In this document: positions 8,985-17,713 of the stretch, piece by piece
Position numbering within the stretch: position 1 is the first letter of the stretch
Layout: every line of letters starts with the position of its first letter
Assembly (NCBI RefSeq): GCF_007991635.1
Contig: NZ_BJYS01000008.1
Location: forward strand, 62,001-126,000
DNA length: 64,000 bases
Source: Adhaeribacter aerolatus
GTDB lineage: Bacteria; Bacteroidota; Bacteroidia; Cytophagales; Hymenobacteraceae
Direction of reading: 5' to 3'
The notes under the pieces: generated by a model
Told to the model about the DNA's origin: nothing
The model's input: only the letters and a program-made list of their open reading frames with translations
Databases searched by the model: none
Made by a program: the position numbers and the translations under genes

Positions 8985-9992
8985 ATGAAAATAATAGTTC
9001 CGATGGCTGGTATGGGCAAACGGATGCGTCCCCACACCCTTACTGTTCCGAAACCGCTGGTACCCATTGCCGGTAAGCCCATTGTACAGCGCCTGGTAGA
9101 AGATATTGCCAAAGTTTGCGCCGAACCCATAGAAGAAGTAGCTTTTATCATTGGCGATTTCGGCAAAGAGGTAGAAAACCGCTTGTTAAAAATTGCCGAA
9201 TCGGTAGGTGCCCGGGGCACTATTTCTTACCAGGATAAACCACTGGGTACGGCCCATGCTATTTTATGCGCCAAAGAATCGCTGGAAGGTAATGTGGTAG
9301 TAGCTTTTGCCGATACCTTATTTAAAGCCGATTTTACCCTGGACACCTCGGCCGATGGCACCATTTGGGTACAGCAGGTAGAAGATCCGCGGCCTTTTGG
9401 GGTAGTAAAACTAAACGACAGCGGCGAAATTACCGACTTTGTTGAGAAACCGGAGCATTTCGTATCGGACCTGGCGATTATCGGAATTTATTATTTTAAA
9501 GACGGTGCTTACCTGCGCGAAGAACTCCAATATTTATTAGACAATAATATTCTGGATAAAGGAGAATTCCAGTTGACCAATGCACTGGAAAACATGAAGA
9601 ATAAAGGTACGCGCTTTATTCCGGGCAAAATATCGGAATGGCTGGACTGCGGCAACAAAGATGCGACTGTTTATACCAACCAACGTTACCTCTCCTATCT
9701 GCAGGATTCCGACGGTTTAATATCCCAAACAGCCAGAATAAATAATTCTGTCGTTATTCCGCCGGTTTTTATCGGCGAAAATGCTATATTAGACAATGCA
9801 GTAGTTGGCCCGTACGTTTCTGTAGGTAACGGCACGCAAATATCCGATTCGGTTATCAGCAATTCTATTGTGCAGGAAAATACGGTTATAAAATTTGCCA
9901 ACATAACAAACTCAATGTTGGGCAGCTTTGTTAACTACAAAGGAACCCAGGCCGATTTGAGTTTGGGTGATTATAATGCGCTTAAAGAATAA
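8985..9992 (+). CDS. Sugar-phosphate nucleotidyltransferase (RmlA/GlmU-N-like) with a left-handed helix tail
   Basis: The 335-residue protein begins with the nucleotidyltransferase signature MAGMGKRMRPHT followed by PKPLVPIAGKP, which binds the NTP. Later motifs DKPLGTAHAI, VVVAFADTLF and VEKPEHF fit a sugar-1-phosphate nucleotidylyltransferase. Residues from about 245 contain hexapeptide-like repeats (NNSVVIPPVFIGENAILDNA), suggesting a short left-handed beta-helix. It probably makes an NDP-sugar for envelope glycans; sugar and nucleotide cannot be decided. The TPR gene starts 11 nt downstream, so co-transcription is likely. Confidence 0.85.
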   Translation: MKIIVPMAGMGKRMRPHTLTVPKPLVPIAGKPIVQRLVEDIAKVCAEPIEEVAFIIGDFGKEVENRLLKIAESVGARGTISYQDKPLGTAHAILCAKESLEGNVVVAFADTLFKADFTLDTSADGTIWVQQVEDPRPFGVVKLNDSGEITDFVEKPEHFVSDLAIIGIYYFKDGAYLREELQYLLDNNILDKGEFQLTNALENMKNKGTRFIPGKISEWLDCGNKDATVYTNQRYLSYLQDSDGLISQTARINNSVVIPPVFIGENAILDNAVVGPYVSVGNGTQISDSVISNSIVQENTVIKFANITNSMLGSFVNYKGTQADLSLGDYNALKE

Positions 9993-10003
9993 AATTTATA
10001 TAA

Positions 10004-11785
10004 ATGATTTCCATTAAATCCTTTATCTGGCCTTGTATCTGCCTGTCGCTACTGGTAACCGGGCCACTTTATGGCCAGAAACGAGGTAAAAAAGATAAAA
10101 AACAGCGGCAAGAGCAGACCACCACTGCTCTTGCCCCTAAAAAAGAAGACCCCAGAGATCAGGAAGCCAGTGAATCCTTTTTTATTGACGGGTTAAAATT
10201 TATGATGCTCGAGGACTATCCCAAAGCCCTGGAGCGTTTTCAGAAAGCTTATACCATTAACCCGGTAAATGCCGCCCTGAATTATAAGTTAGCCGAAACC
10301 ATTATGCTGATGGGGCGGCCGAACGATGCGGTTTCTTTTGCACAGGCTGCGGTTAATTTAGATGCCGCCAACCCTTACTATTACTTACTCCTGGCGCAGC
10401 TTTACAATAACCAGCAACGCTACGATGAGGCCATTAAAACCCTAACCAAACTCACCAAAGATATTCCGAATACAAACCAGTATTTGTTTAACCTGGCCGA
10501 TATGTATTTGGCGCAAAAACGCTACGACGATGCGCTGAAAACCTACGACCAGATAGAAAAACAATATGGTTTTTTAGAAGAAATAGCCTTTAAAAAACAA
10601 CAAATATACCTGCGCCAGAACAACCTGGACAAAGCTTTAGCCGAAGGCCAGAATTTAATTGCCAGTGATCCGTCGGATGCCCGTTATACGCTGGTACAAG
10701 CCGAAATGCTGGCGAACAACAAAAAGCCCGATGAAGCTATTACGCTGATTAACCAAGTATTGCAGAAAGAACCGGCTAATCCGCAGGCCCGCCTGATGTT
10801 AGCCGATTTATACCGACAGAAAGGTAATTTAGGCGAATCGGAAAAGAATTTGAAGCTGGCCTTTGGTTCTCCTGCCATGGATGTGGATACCAAAGTTAAA
10901 ATTTTAGTTGAATATATCCGGCAATTGCCGGTGCCGCCGGCGCCCGCCAATCCCGAACTGGAAAGTATGGCTCTAGAACTGGCCGGCATGACGGTAAAAG
11001 CGCACCCGCAGGAAGCCAAAGCTTATGCGGTAGCCGGCGATGTGCAGGCCATTACCCGCAAAAAAAAGGAGGCGCAGGCCAGTTACCTCAAAGCCATCCG
11101 GCTAGATAATTCTCACTTTAAAATCTGGCAGCAAATAATATTCATTGATGCGGAGTTGATGCAAACCGACTCCATGATTGTGCATTCTGAACAAGCCTTA
11201 GAGCTATTCCCCAACCAGGCCATGCTTTGGTTTTATAATGGTACCGGCCATTTGCTCCAGAAAAATCCGGCTAAAGGTATAAAGTCTCTGGAGTATGGCA
11301 AAAAACTAGCCGTAGACAACGCCGAGTTGCAAACACAATTTAATATTCAGCTGGGCGATGCTTACCAGGCCCTGAAAGACTATCCGAAATCGGATGCGGC
11401 TTACGAGAGCGTGCTGGCCATAGACCCCAATAATGCTCATGTTTTAAATAATTATAGTTATTATCTGTCCTTGCGGAATGCCAACCTGAATAAAGCCAAA
11501 AGTATGTCGGAGAAGCTTATAAAAGCCCACCCGAAAGAAGCCACATATTTAGATACGCACGGCTGGGTACTTTATAAGTTAAAAGATTATGCCGGCGCCC
11601 GCAAATATTTAGAAGAAGCCATTGCCCTTAAAAAGGATGCTGATTTATTAGAGCATTACGGCGATGTGCTGTACCAACTCGGGGAAAAAGAGCAGGCCGT
11701 GCAACAATGGGTAAAAGCAAAGAGCTTAGGTAAAGGGTCGGAGCTGATTGATAAAAAAATAAAGGATAAAAAATTATATGAATAG
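10004..11785 (+). CDS. Tetratricopeptide repeat protein with signal peptide
   Basis: The 593-residue protein starts with a signal sequence (hydrophobic core about 8-23, ending LYGQ) and a basic linker. About ten TPR-like helix pairs follow, with recurring patterns such as LNYKLAETIMLMGRPNDA and LFNLADMYLAQKRYDDALKT. It is predicted to be periplasmic or envelope-associated and to act as a scaffold. It overlaps the next gene, a DUF4292 lipoprotein, by 8 nt (ATGAATAG), so the two are probably translationally coupled. No catalytic motif is seen and the partner is unknown. Confidence 0.8.
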   Translation: MISIKSFIWPCICLSLLVTGPLYGQKRGKKDKKQRQEQTTTALAPKKEDPRDQEASESFFIDGLKFMMLEDYPKALERFQKAYTINPVNAALNYKLAETIMLMGRPNDAVSFAQAAVNLDAANPYYYLLLAQLYNNQQRYDEAIKTLTKLTKDIPNTNQYLFNLADMYLAQKRYDDALKTYDQIEKQYGFLEEIAFKKQQIYLRQNNLDKALAEGQNLIASDPSDARYTLVQAEMLANNKKPDEAITLINQVLQKEPANPQARLMLADLYRQKGNLGESEKNLKLAFGSPAMDVDTKVKILVEYIRQLPVPPAPANPELESMALELAGMTVKAHPQEAKAYAVAGDVQAITRKKKEAQASYLKAIRLDNSHFKIWQQIIFIDAELMQTDSMIVHSEQALELFPNQAMLWFYNGTGHLLQKNPAKGIKSLEYGKKLAVDNAELQTQFNIQLGDAYQALKDYPKSDAAYESVLAIDPNNAHVLNNYSYYLSLRNANLNKAKSMSEKLIKAHPKEATYLDTHGWVLYKLKDYAGARKYLEEAIALKKDADLLEHYGDVLYQLGEKEQAVQQWVKAKSLGKGSELIDKKIKDKKLYE

Positions 11786-12548
11786 CCGCCATTTGGTTTT
11801 TGGGGCATTAAGTTTCCTGTTAGCTTTCTCTTCCTGTAAAAAAAATATTACGCCAGTTAGTTCCGCTCCTCCTCCTCCGGGTGAAACGGCTGCTCCTGCG
11901 AATCTGGATTTTAAATATTTTAATGCCCGGGGTAGAATGCAGCTGGACGATGAAGGCGATAAAATAAGCACCAATATTAATATCCGGATGCGCAAAGACA
12001 GCATTATCTGGATTTCGGTGGTACCCGCATTAGGTATCGAAGCCGCGCGTATCCGTTTAACCCAGGATTCGGTACACCTGCTCAACCGGCTTAAAAAAGA
12101 ATATTTTGCCGGCGATTACTCTTACATCAAGCAAAAATATAAAGTAGACGTAACGTACGATTTGCTGCAGGCTATTTTACTGGGAAATTATTTACCGGCG
12201 GCCGAAGGCAAAGTAAAAATTATTGATGAAAAACCGCTGCAGCACTCGCGGCAGGAACAAGCAAACCTGTTAATCGATCAGTTTTTGGATGCGGAACTAA
12301 ATAAGCTGAAGAAAATAACCATCAAAGATCAGGAATCTCAGAATTCGATTTCGGTAGATTATTCGCAGTTCGCAGCCGTCGAAAACCGGACTTTTGCCAA
12401 AGCCGCGCTTATTGTGGTGCAGCAGGGTCAGACCGAGAAAGATAAAACCAAGGGTGCTATTGCCGCCATTGATTATCATAGAATAAGCCTCGACGAGGGT
12501 GCTTTGGCTTTTCCATTTTCGGTGCCCCAAGGCTACCGGCGACAGTAA
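11778..12548 (+). CDS. DUF4292-family lipoprotein
   Basis: The 256-residue protein has a lipoprotein signal peptide with lipobox-like FLLAFSSCKK (Cys about 20) and a Pro-rich linker. The body resembles DUF4292 (FNARGRMQLDDEGDKISTNINIRMRKDSIIWISV), a LolA/LolB-like fold family of Bacteroidetes. It should be anchored in the outer or inner membrane on the periplasmic side. It overlaps the upstream TPR gene by 8 nt and precedes an EnvC-like gene, so this is an envelope cluster. The biochemical role is unknown; lipid or lipoprotein handling is a guess from the fold family. Confidence 0.78.
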   Translation: MNSRHLVFGALSFLLAFSSCKKNITPVSSAPPPPGETAAPANLDFKYFNARGRMQLDDEGDKISTNINIRMRKDSIIWISVVPALGIEAARIRLTQDSVHLLNRLKKEYFAGDYSYIKQKYKVDVTYDLLQAILLGNYLPAAEGKVKIIDEKPLQHSRQEQANLLIDQFLDAELNKLKKITIKDQESQNSISVDYSQFAAVENRTFAKAALIVVQQGQTEKDKTKGAIAAIDYHRISLDEGALAFPFSVPQGYRRQ

Positions 12549-12631
12549 TTTTTAATTTATTCCCCCATTAAGTTTTTGTTAGGCATTAGATTTATAATAT
12601 TTGTAAGTCTAATGGGGTTATCAGGATATTG

Positions 12632-13915
12632 ATGCATAGGTTTTTCAGATTTTTACCTTTCTTATTTCTTATCATTTCCAGTCTGGCTGCGAGCGCCCAG
12701 CAAAGCAGCAAAAGCAAACCAAAGCCTAAAACCCACACCAAATCCAAAGCCCAGTTAGAGCGCGAACGGGTAGAGAACCTGAAGCGGATTCAGGAAGCCA
12801 ATCGCATTTTGCAGGAAACCAAGCAGAAGAAAGAAGCTTCTATTGGTCAGCTCAACGCCATTAAGGAAAAAATAACAGTTTCCAGGGGACTTATCACTAA
12901 TATTTCGTCGGAACTAAAATACATTAACCGGGATATGCGGCAAACAGAAACAACTGTAACATCGCTGAAAATGGACCTGGACAAAATGAAAGCGGAATAC
13001 GCCGCTATGATCTACGGCGCGGCCAAAACAGCCAACAGCTATAATAAAATGATGTTTTTATTTGCGGCCGAATCTTTTAACCAGTTTGTCCGCCGTTTAA
13101 CTTACCTGCACCAATATTCAGAAGCCCGCAAAAACCAGGTGCGCCAGATAAATGCCATTCAGGAATCGTTGCAGCAAAAAATAAATGTGTTATCGGGCGC
13201 TAAGCGTCAAAAGCAAAGTTTACTCCATACGCAACTGCAGGAGTCGAAAAACCTGGATAATTTAAAAAATCAGCAAAATACCGTTATTACCCAACTGAGC
13301 CAGCAAGAGCAGGAATTACGCAAAGAAGTAGAAAGGCGCCAGTTGGCGGTGCGGCAATTAAATAACCGGATTAATGCCATGGTAAGGGCGGAGATTGCCC
13401 GCTCGGCAGAACTGGCCCGGAAGCGGGCCGCTGCTGCCGGTACCGCCGAAACCCGTACTTCGGCTAATCGGGTAACCTTAACGCCTGAAACGGCGCTCCT
13501 CTCCTCTTCTTTCGGAGGCAACAAAGGTCGGTTTCCGTGGCCGGTTGAGCGGGGCTTTATTTCCCAGCGTTTTGGCGTGCACCCGCACCCGGTTCTCCGC
13601 AACGTAAGCATTCAAAACAATGGCATTGAGATCCAAACGAACGACGGCGAGAGTGCCCGCTCCATTTTTGCCGGTAAAGTAACCAAGGTCATCAATATTT
13701 CGGGGATGAATAATATTGTCATGATCCAGCATGGCGAGTATTTTACGGTTTACGGAAAATTAAAATCGGTAAGCGTAACGGAAGGCCAAAACGTAGAAGC
13801 ACGGCAAAATATCGGCAGCATTTACACCAACAGTGAAGGCACCACCGAACTGCACTTCGAAATCTGGCGCAACGTAAATAAAATGAACCCCCAAAGCTGG
13901 TTAATGGCGAAATAA
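12632..13915 (+). CDS. EnvC-like coiled-coil protein with degenerate M23 (LytM) domain
   Basis: The 427-residue protein has a signal peptide (core about 4-20, ASAQ), a long coiled coil (about 35-255, rich in E/Q/K/R) and a C-terminal LytM domain (about 300-425). The zinc site looks incomplete. Where active enzymes have HxGxD this protein has NNGIEI, and the HxH near the end reads ELHFEI with the first His replaced by Glu. That pattern is seen in EnvC-type activators of peptidoglycan amidases that do not cut themselves. It likely works in the periplasm during cell separation. ATG at 12632 is preferred to the TTG one codon earlier. Confidence 0.85.
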   Translation: MHRFFRFLPFLFLIISSLAASAQQSSKSKPKPKTHTKSKAQLERERVENLKRIQEANRILQETKQKKEASIGQLNAIKEKITVSRGLITNISSELKYINRDMRQTETTVTSLKMDLDKMKAEYAAMIYGAAKTANSYNKMMFLFAAESFNQFVRRLTYLHQYSEARKNQVRQINAIQESLQQKINVLSGAKRQKQSLLHTQLQESKNLDNLKNQQNTVITQLSQQEQELRKEVERRQLAVRQLNNRINAMVRAEIARSAELARKRAAAAGTAETRTSANRVTLTPETALLSSSFGGNKGRFPWPVERGFISQRFGVHPHPVLRNVSIQNNGIEIQTNDGESARSIFAGKVTKVINISGMNNIVMIQHGEYFTVYGKLKSVSVTEGQNVEARQNIGSIYTNSEGTTELHFEIWRNVNKMNPQSWLMAK

Positions 13916-14173
13916 ATTGGTAATATTTTTAATCCGTTGATTTGAACCTATAACAACCACCCCGGTCCTTTAATTACCTTTAATCCGCTTGTTCCTAAAT
14001 AAAAGATAGCCGACCTTTATTCTAAACCGGAATGCTTTTTTGCTTACTTTTAGAAAAGAAGAGGTGTACTTATTTTAAAAATACGGGAAAGCAACTATTT
14101 TAATTATTAGAATAATATTTTTTCTCCTTTTTAAACTTTAAACACTTTCTTTACCTTATATTAAAAAATAAAC

Positions 14174-14181
14174 TATTTTTG
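14174..14181 (+). promoter_or_regulatory. Candidate -7 element upstream of the tatA pair
   Basis: TATTTTTG at 14174-14181 is an exact TAnnTTTG match, 27 nt before the ATG. No TTG is seen at the -33 spacing, so this is a weaker promoter call. Confidence 0.4.
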
Positions 14182-14208
14182 TATTACTCAACTTTAACCT
14201 TATTGATT

Positions 14209-14421
14209 ATGGAACTGAATAATGTTCTTGCTTTTATTGGTGGTTTAGGTACCTCCGAAGTTTTAGTTATCCTGGTAGTAATATTGTTACTGTTTGGCGC
14301 GAAACGCATTCCTGAATTAGCCAAAGGCCTGGGCAAAGGTATCCGGGAGTTTAAAGACGCTACCAAAGAAATTAAAAGCGATATCGAGAAAGCTGCGAAC
14401 GACGAAACACCTAACCGGTAA
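14209..14421 (+). CDS. tatA: Twin-arginine translocase subunit TatA/TatE (first copy)
   Basis: The 70-residue protein has one membrane helix ([15 protein letters not shown]), the hinge [21 protein letters not shown] and an acidic/basic amphipathic tail, which is the TatA/E layout. TatA oligomers form the export path for folded proteins in the inner membrane. ATG at 14209 places the helix at a normal distance from the N-terminus; a TTG 30 nt upstream would add an unneeded leader. A second TatA-like gene starts 9 nt downstream. TatC is not in the window. Confidence 0.9.
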   Translation: MELNNVLAFIGGLGTSEVLVILVVILLLFGAKRIPELAKGLGKGIREFKDATKEIKSDIEKAANDETPNR

Positions 14422-14430
14422 TCCGTTTTG

Positions 14431-14625
14431 ATGCTGACCTCAAGCGTGCTTGCCTTCCTAGGTATGGGCGAAGCGCTTTTAATTATTGCGGTTTTACTAT
14501 TATTCTTTGGAGCCAGCCGCATCCCGGTTATTTCGCGCAATTTAGGCCGCGGCATACGGGAGTTTAAAGACGCTACCAAAGAAAAAAAAGAAGATATCAA
14601 CAAGCCAAATACCAACTCTAAATAA
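14431..14625 (+). CDS. Twin-arginine translocase TatA/TatE-like protein (second copy)
   Basis: The 64-residue protein has the same plan as its upstream neighbour: helix EALLIIAVLLLFFG, hinge FGASRIPVISRNLGRGIREFK and a charged tail. The hinge carries VISRNLG instead of ELAKGLG, so this copy has diverged. A 27-nt stretch (14557-14583) is identical to 14344-14370 in the first copy, indicating tandem duplication with some conversion or constraint. The stop codon TAA is directly followed by TTT and the TTG start of gatA. Confidence 0.85.
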   Translation: MLTSSVLAFLGMGEALLIIAVLLLFFGASRIPVISRNLGRGIREFKDATKEKKEDINKPNTNSK

Positions 14626-14628
14626 GTT

Positions 14629-16062
14629 TTGAAGGGATATAATAGTCTGGAAGAAGTACGTCAGGATATAACCACAGGTGCCGTTACCTGCCGCGACTTA
14701 GTAAATTATTATCTGCAAAATATTGAGAGAAAAAAACATCTGAATGCTTACCTGGAAGTGTTTGCGGAAGAAGCCCTGAACCAGGCCGATGAAGTAGACC
14801 AGAAGATAGCCGCCGGAACCGCCGGTCGTTTAGCCGGTATGGTTATCGGCATAAAAGATGTACTGGCTTACAAAGACCACAGCCTGCAATCGTCCAGCCG
14901 AATTCTGGAGGGCTTTAAATCGCTCTACACCGCTACCGCAGTGCAGCGTCTGCTCGACGAGGATGTAATAATTATCGGGCGGCAGAATTGCGACGAGTTT
15001 GCCATGGGCGCCTCGAATGAAACTTCTGCCTACGGCCCGGCCCTGAACGAAATTGATAACAGCCGGGTGCCCGGTGGCTCTTCGGGTGGTTCGGCGGTAG
15101 CCGTACAAGCCGATTTGTGTCTGGCTTCTATTGGCTCCGATACCGGCGGCTCGGTTCGGCAGCCGGCCGCTTTCTGCGATATTATCGGTTTTAAACCTAC
15201 CTATTCGCGTATTTCGCGCTATGGTTTAGTTGCCTATGCCTCTTCTTTCGATCAGATAGGCACCCTCACCCGCAGCATCGAAGATGCCGCCTTATTACTC
15301 GAAATAATGGCTGGCGCCGACGAATTTGACAGCACGGCCAGTCACCGTCCGGTTGTTCCTTATTCGGAGCAGTTACAAACCGACAAGAAATTCCGCATTG
15401 GTTATATCCGCGACACTTTAGAAAGTGAAGGATTGGATCCGGAAATCCGGGAAACCATGCTGGGCGTTATTGACCGCCTCAAAGCCGAAGATCATACCGT
15501 AGAGGCAGTGGACTTCCCTTACCTCGATTTTATTGTACCGTCTTATTACATTCTTACTACGGCCGAGGCCAGCTCTAACCTGTCGCGTTACGACGGCGTT
15601 AAGTACGGCTACCGTAGCCCGGATGCCACCGACCTGGTTTCGATGTATAAAAAAACCAGGACGCAAGGTTTCGGCCACGAAGTAAAGAAGCGCATTATGC
15701 TAGGCACCTTTGTTTTAAGTGCCGATTATTACGATGCCTATTACACCAAAGCCCAACGGGTACGCCGCTTAATTAAAGAAAAAACCGAAGAACTACTGCG
15801 GAATTACGATTTTCTGATTATGCCCACTACGCCCACTACGGCTTTTCCGTTAGGTGGCAACGATGCCGAACCATTAGCTATTTATCTGGCCGATATTTTT
15901 ACGGTACAAGCCTCTTTGGCCGGTGTCCCGGCCATCTCGGTGCCGGTTGGTTACGATGCCAAAGGCTTGCCCATTGGCTTGCAGGTACTCACGCGCCCGT
16001 TTGAGGAGGCGCAGCTATTTGCATTTTCGAAGGTTGTTAACGAGAAAATAATATTGGCCTAG
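14629..16062 (+). CDS. gatA: Asp-tRNA(Asn)/Glu-tRNA(Gln) amidotransferase subunit A
   Basis: This 477-residue amidase generates ammonia and transamidates mischarged Glu-tRNA(Gln) or Asp-tRNA(Asn) in the cytoplasm. The Ser-cisSer-Lys triad is visible: Lys in GMVIGIKDVL (about 76-82), cis-Ser and nucleophile in RVPGGSSGGSA and SIGSDTGGSVRQPA. The start must be the TTG at 14629, because the in-frame TAA of the upstream tatA-like gene lies 3 nt before it and the next ATG is already inside the catalytic Lys region. The encoded start MKGYNSLEEVRQDI matches other GatA proteins. GatB and GatC are not nearby. A transglycosylase gene starts 3 nt after the stop. Confidence 0.93.
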   Translation: MKGYNSLEEVRQDITTGAVTCRDLVNYYLQNIERKKHLNAYLEVFAEEALNQADEVDQKIAAGTAGRLAGMVIGIKDVLAYKDHSLQSSSRILEGFKSLYTATAVQRLLDEDVIIIGRQNCDEFAMGASNETSAYGPALNEIDNSRVPGGSSGGSAVAVQADLCLASIGSDTGGSVRQPAAFCDIIGFKPTYSRISRYGLVAYASSFDQIGTLTRSIEDAALLLEIMAGADEFDSTASHRPVVPYSEQLQTDKKFRIGYIRDTLESEGLDPEIRETMLGVIDRLKAEDHTVEAVDFPYLDFIVPSYYILTTAEASSNLSRYDGVKYGYRSPDATDLVSMYKKTRTQGFGHEVKKRIMLGTFVLSADYYDAYYTKAQRVRRLIKEKTEELLRNYDFLIMPTTPTTAFPLGGNDAEPLAIYLADIFTVQASLAGVPAISVPVGYDAKGLPIGLQVLTRPFEEAQLFAFSKVVNEKIILA

Positions 16063-16065
16063 GAT

Positions 16066-17601
16066 ATGAAGCATGCTTTAAGATCAGTTTTCCGTTTATT
16101 TATTTTTACCACCAGTTTCTTTATCACCCAAAGCGTAGTAGCTGGTCCGAAACAAATAAATCCGAAGCTCATCTTAACCGACTCCATCCGGATATTTGCC
16201 GTCGATACCACCAATTTTCTTACTTTGCCCCTGGTAGTACGTCAGGATTCGGTGCCCATGGAACCGGATGAAATTATTCAGGACCGTTTGTCTTGTTTGC
16301 AGCGCGAAATTCCGTTGCATTTTAATGCGTATGTCCGCGCCCACATCGATTATTTTACCATTCGCAACCGGAAATATTCTAAACGGGTACTCGCCCGCCA
16401 GAACGTTTATTTTCCGTTGTTCGAAAAATACCTGGCCCAATACAACCTGCCAGACGAGTTTAAATATTTAGCCGTAGTGGAATCGGCTTTGCTGCCGCGC
16501 GCGGTATCGTCGGCCAAAGCTGTTGGCTTGTGGCAGTTCATGACGCCTACCGCCGGAGACTTCCGGTTGAAGCAAAACGAGTACGTGGATGAACGCATGG
16601 ATCCCGAAAAAGCCACTATTGCCGCCTGTAAATATATTAAACAACTTTACCGTATTTTCGGCGATTGGGAACTGGTGATGGCAGCTTATAATTGCGGACC
16701 CGGTAATATTAAAAAAGCGATAGCCCGGGCGGGTGGCGGCAAAAAAACTTTCTGGCAAATATTCCCATACCTGCCCAAAGAAACCCGGGGCTATGTACCC
16801 TCGTTTACGGCCATCACTTACATGATGAACCACTCGCGGGAGCACGAAATATTTCCCGACACCCTGCTTTTCGCAACTCAAACTGATACTATTTTAATTA
16901 ACCAGTCGCTGGATTTAGAACGGTTGGCTGTACAGCTCGAACTATCAAAAGACGAACTTATTAATCTAAATCCGGAAATCCGAAAAGCTATTCTGCCCGC
17001 AACCATCCGGAATTATCCGCTGAAAGTGCCGGTGCAAAAACGCGAAATAATAGCGCTGAACCGGGCTGCTATCCTGGATTCGGCCAGAATACCGGTGTAT
17101 GTGCTGCCGGAAGCCAAAACTATGATGGCTGCCGCTCTTCCGCCTAAACCCGCACCCGATTCTGCAGCTGCCGACTCGGTGCTGCTGGTAGATTATGTGG
17201 TAAAAAGAGGCGATATCATGCAGGAAATTGCCCAAAAGCACCGGGTAACGGTGGCGCAGATTAAAGCCTGGAATCAGTTAAAAAGTACGCACCTGGTGGC
17301 CGGCCAGAAAATCTCGATGCTAATACCAGCGCCCGCCGCAGAATCGGCACCCGAAACCGAACCAATAATAGCCGAAAAGAAGAAAACGCCTGTTACCTTG
17401 GCTTCAGTAGATAATGCCCACTCGCAATCCCGCAGAAATCAAATTGAACAGGAAGTAAAACTGATTCATGCGGTGCAGCAAGGCGATACCCTCTGGAATA
17501 TTTCTAAGCGTTATAATAATATTCCGGTTGAAAGAATTAAAAAAGTTAATAAATTAAAGAGCGACGAAATAAAACCCGGCCAAAAACTCGTTATTATTTA
17601 A
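16066..17601 (+). CDS. Membrane-bound lytic transglycosylase (MltD-like) with LysM domains
   Basis: The 511-residue protein has a signal peptide (about 1-27, VVAG) and an SLT domain with the catalytic Glu near residue 138 (VVESALLPRAVSSAKAVGLWQ) and the AAYNCGPGNIKKA motif. Two C-terminal LysM modules follow (about 373-425 and 465-511, the second HAVQQGDTLWNISKRYNN). It cleaves peptidoglycan glycan strands to 1,6-anhydro products in the periplasm, and LysM binds the wall. It starts 3 nt after gatA and is followed by a terminator. The length is typical of Bacteroidetes MltD-like proteins. Confidence 0.92.
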   Translation: MKHALRSVFRLFIFTTSFFITQSVVAGPKQINPKLILTDSIRIFAVDTTNFLTLPLVVRQDSVPMEPDEIIQDRLSCLQREIPLHFNAYVRAHIDYFTIRNRKYSKRVLARQNVYFPLFEKYLAQYNLPDEFKYLAVVESALLPRAVSSAKAVGLWQFMTPTAGDFRLKQNEYVDERMDPEKATIAACKYIKQLYRIFGDWELVMAAYNCGPGNIKKAIARAGGGKKTFWQIFPYLPKETRGYVPSFTAITYMMNHSREHEIFPDTLLFATQTDTILINQSLDLERLAVQLELSKDELINLNPEIRKAILPATIRNYPLKVPVQKREIIALNRAAILDSARIPVYVLPEAKTMMAAALPPKPAPDSAAADSVLLVDYVVKRGDIMQEIAQKHRVTVAQIKAWNQLKSTHLVAGQKISMLIPAPAAESAPETEPIIAEKKKTPVTLASVDNAHSQSRRNQIEQEVKLIHAVQQGDTLWNISKRYNNIPVERIKKVNKLKSDEIKPGQKLVII

Positions 17602-17648
17602 TGGATGTTAATCCGTTATCTTTAATATTTATTATCCCAAAACAGAAT

Positions 17649-17673
17649 CTCAGGCAAACCACCTGAGTTTTTT
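17649..17673 (+). terminator. Intrinsic terminator after the lytic transglycosylase gene
   Basis: CTCAGG (17649-17654) pairs with CCTGAG (17662-17667) and is followed by TTTTTT. Short but well placed. Confidence 0.6.
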
Positions 17674-17713
17674 GTTTACCCCAATTTCGTGAACCCGTAA
17701 GCAACAGGAGAGA

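Noticed and set aside
16268-17241. Several open frames antisense to the lytic transglycosylase gene
   Set aside because: The sense frame carries the SLT and LysM motifs; the others are composition artefacts.
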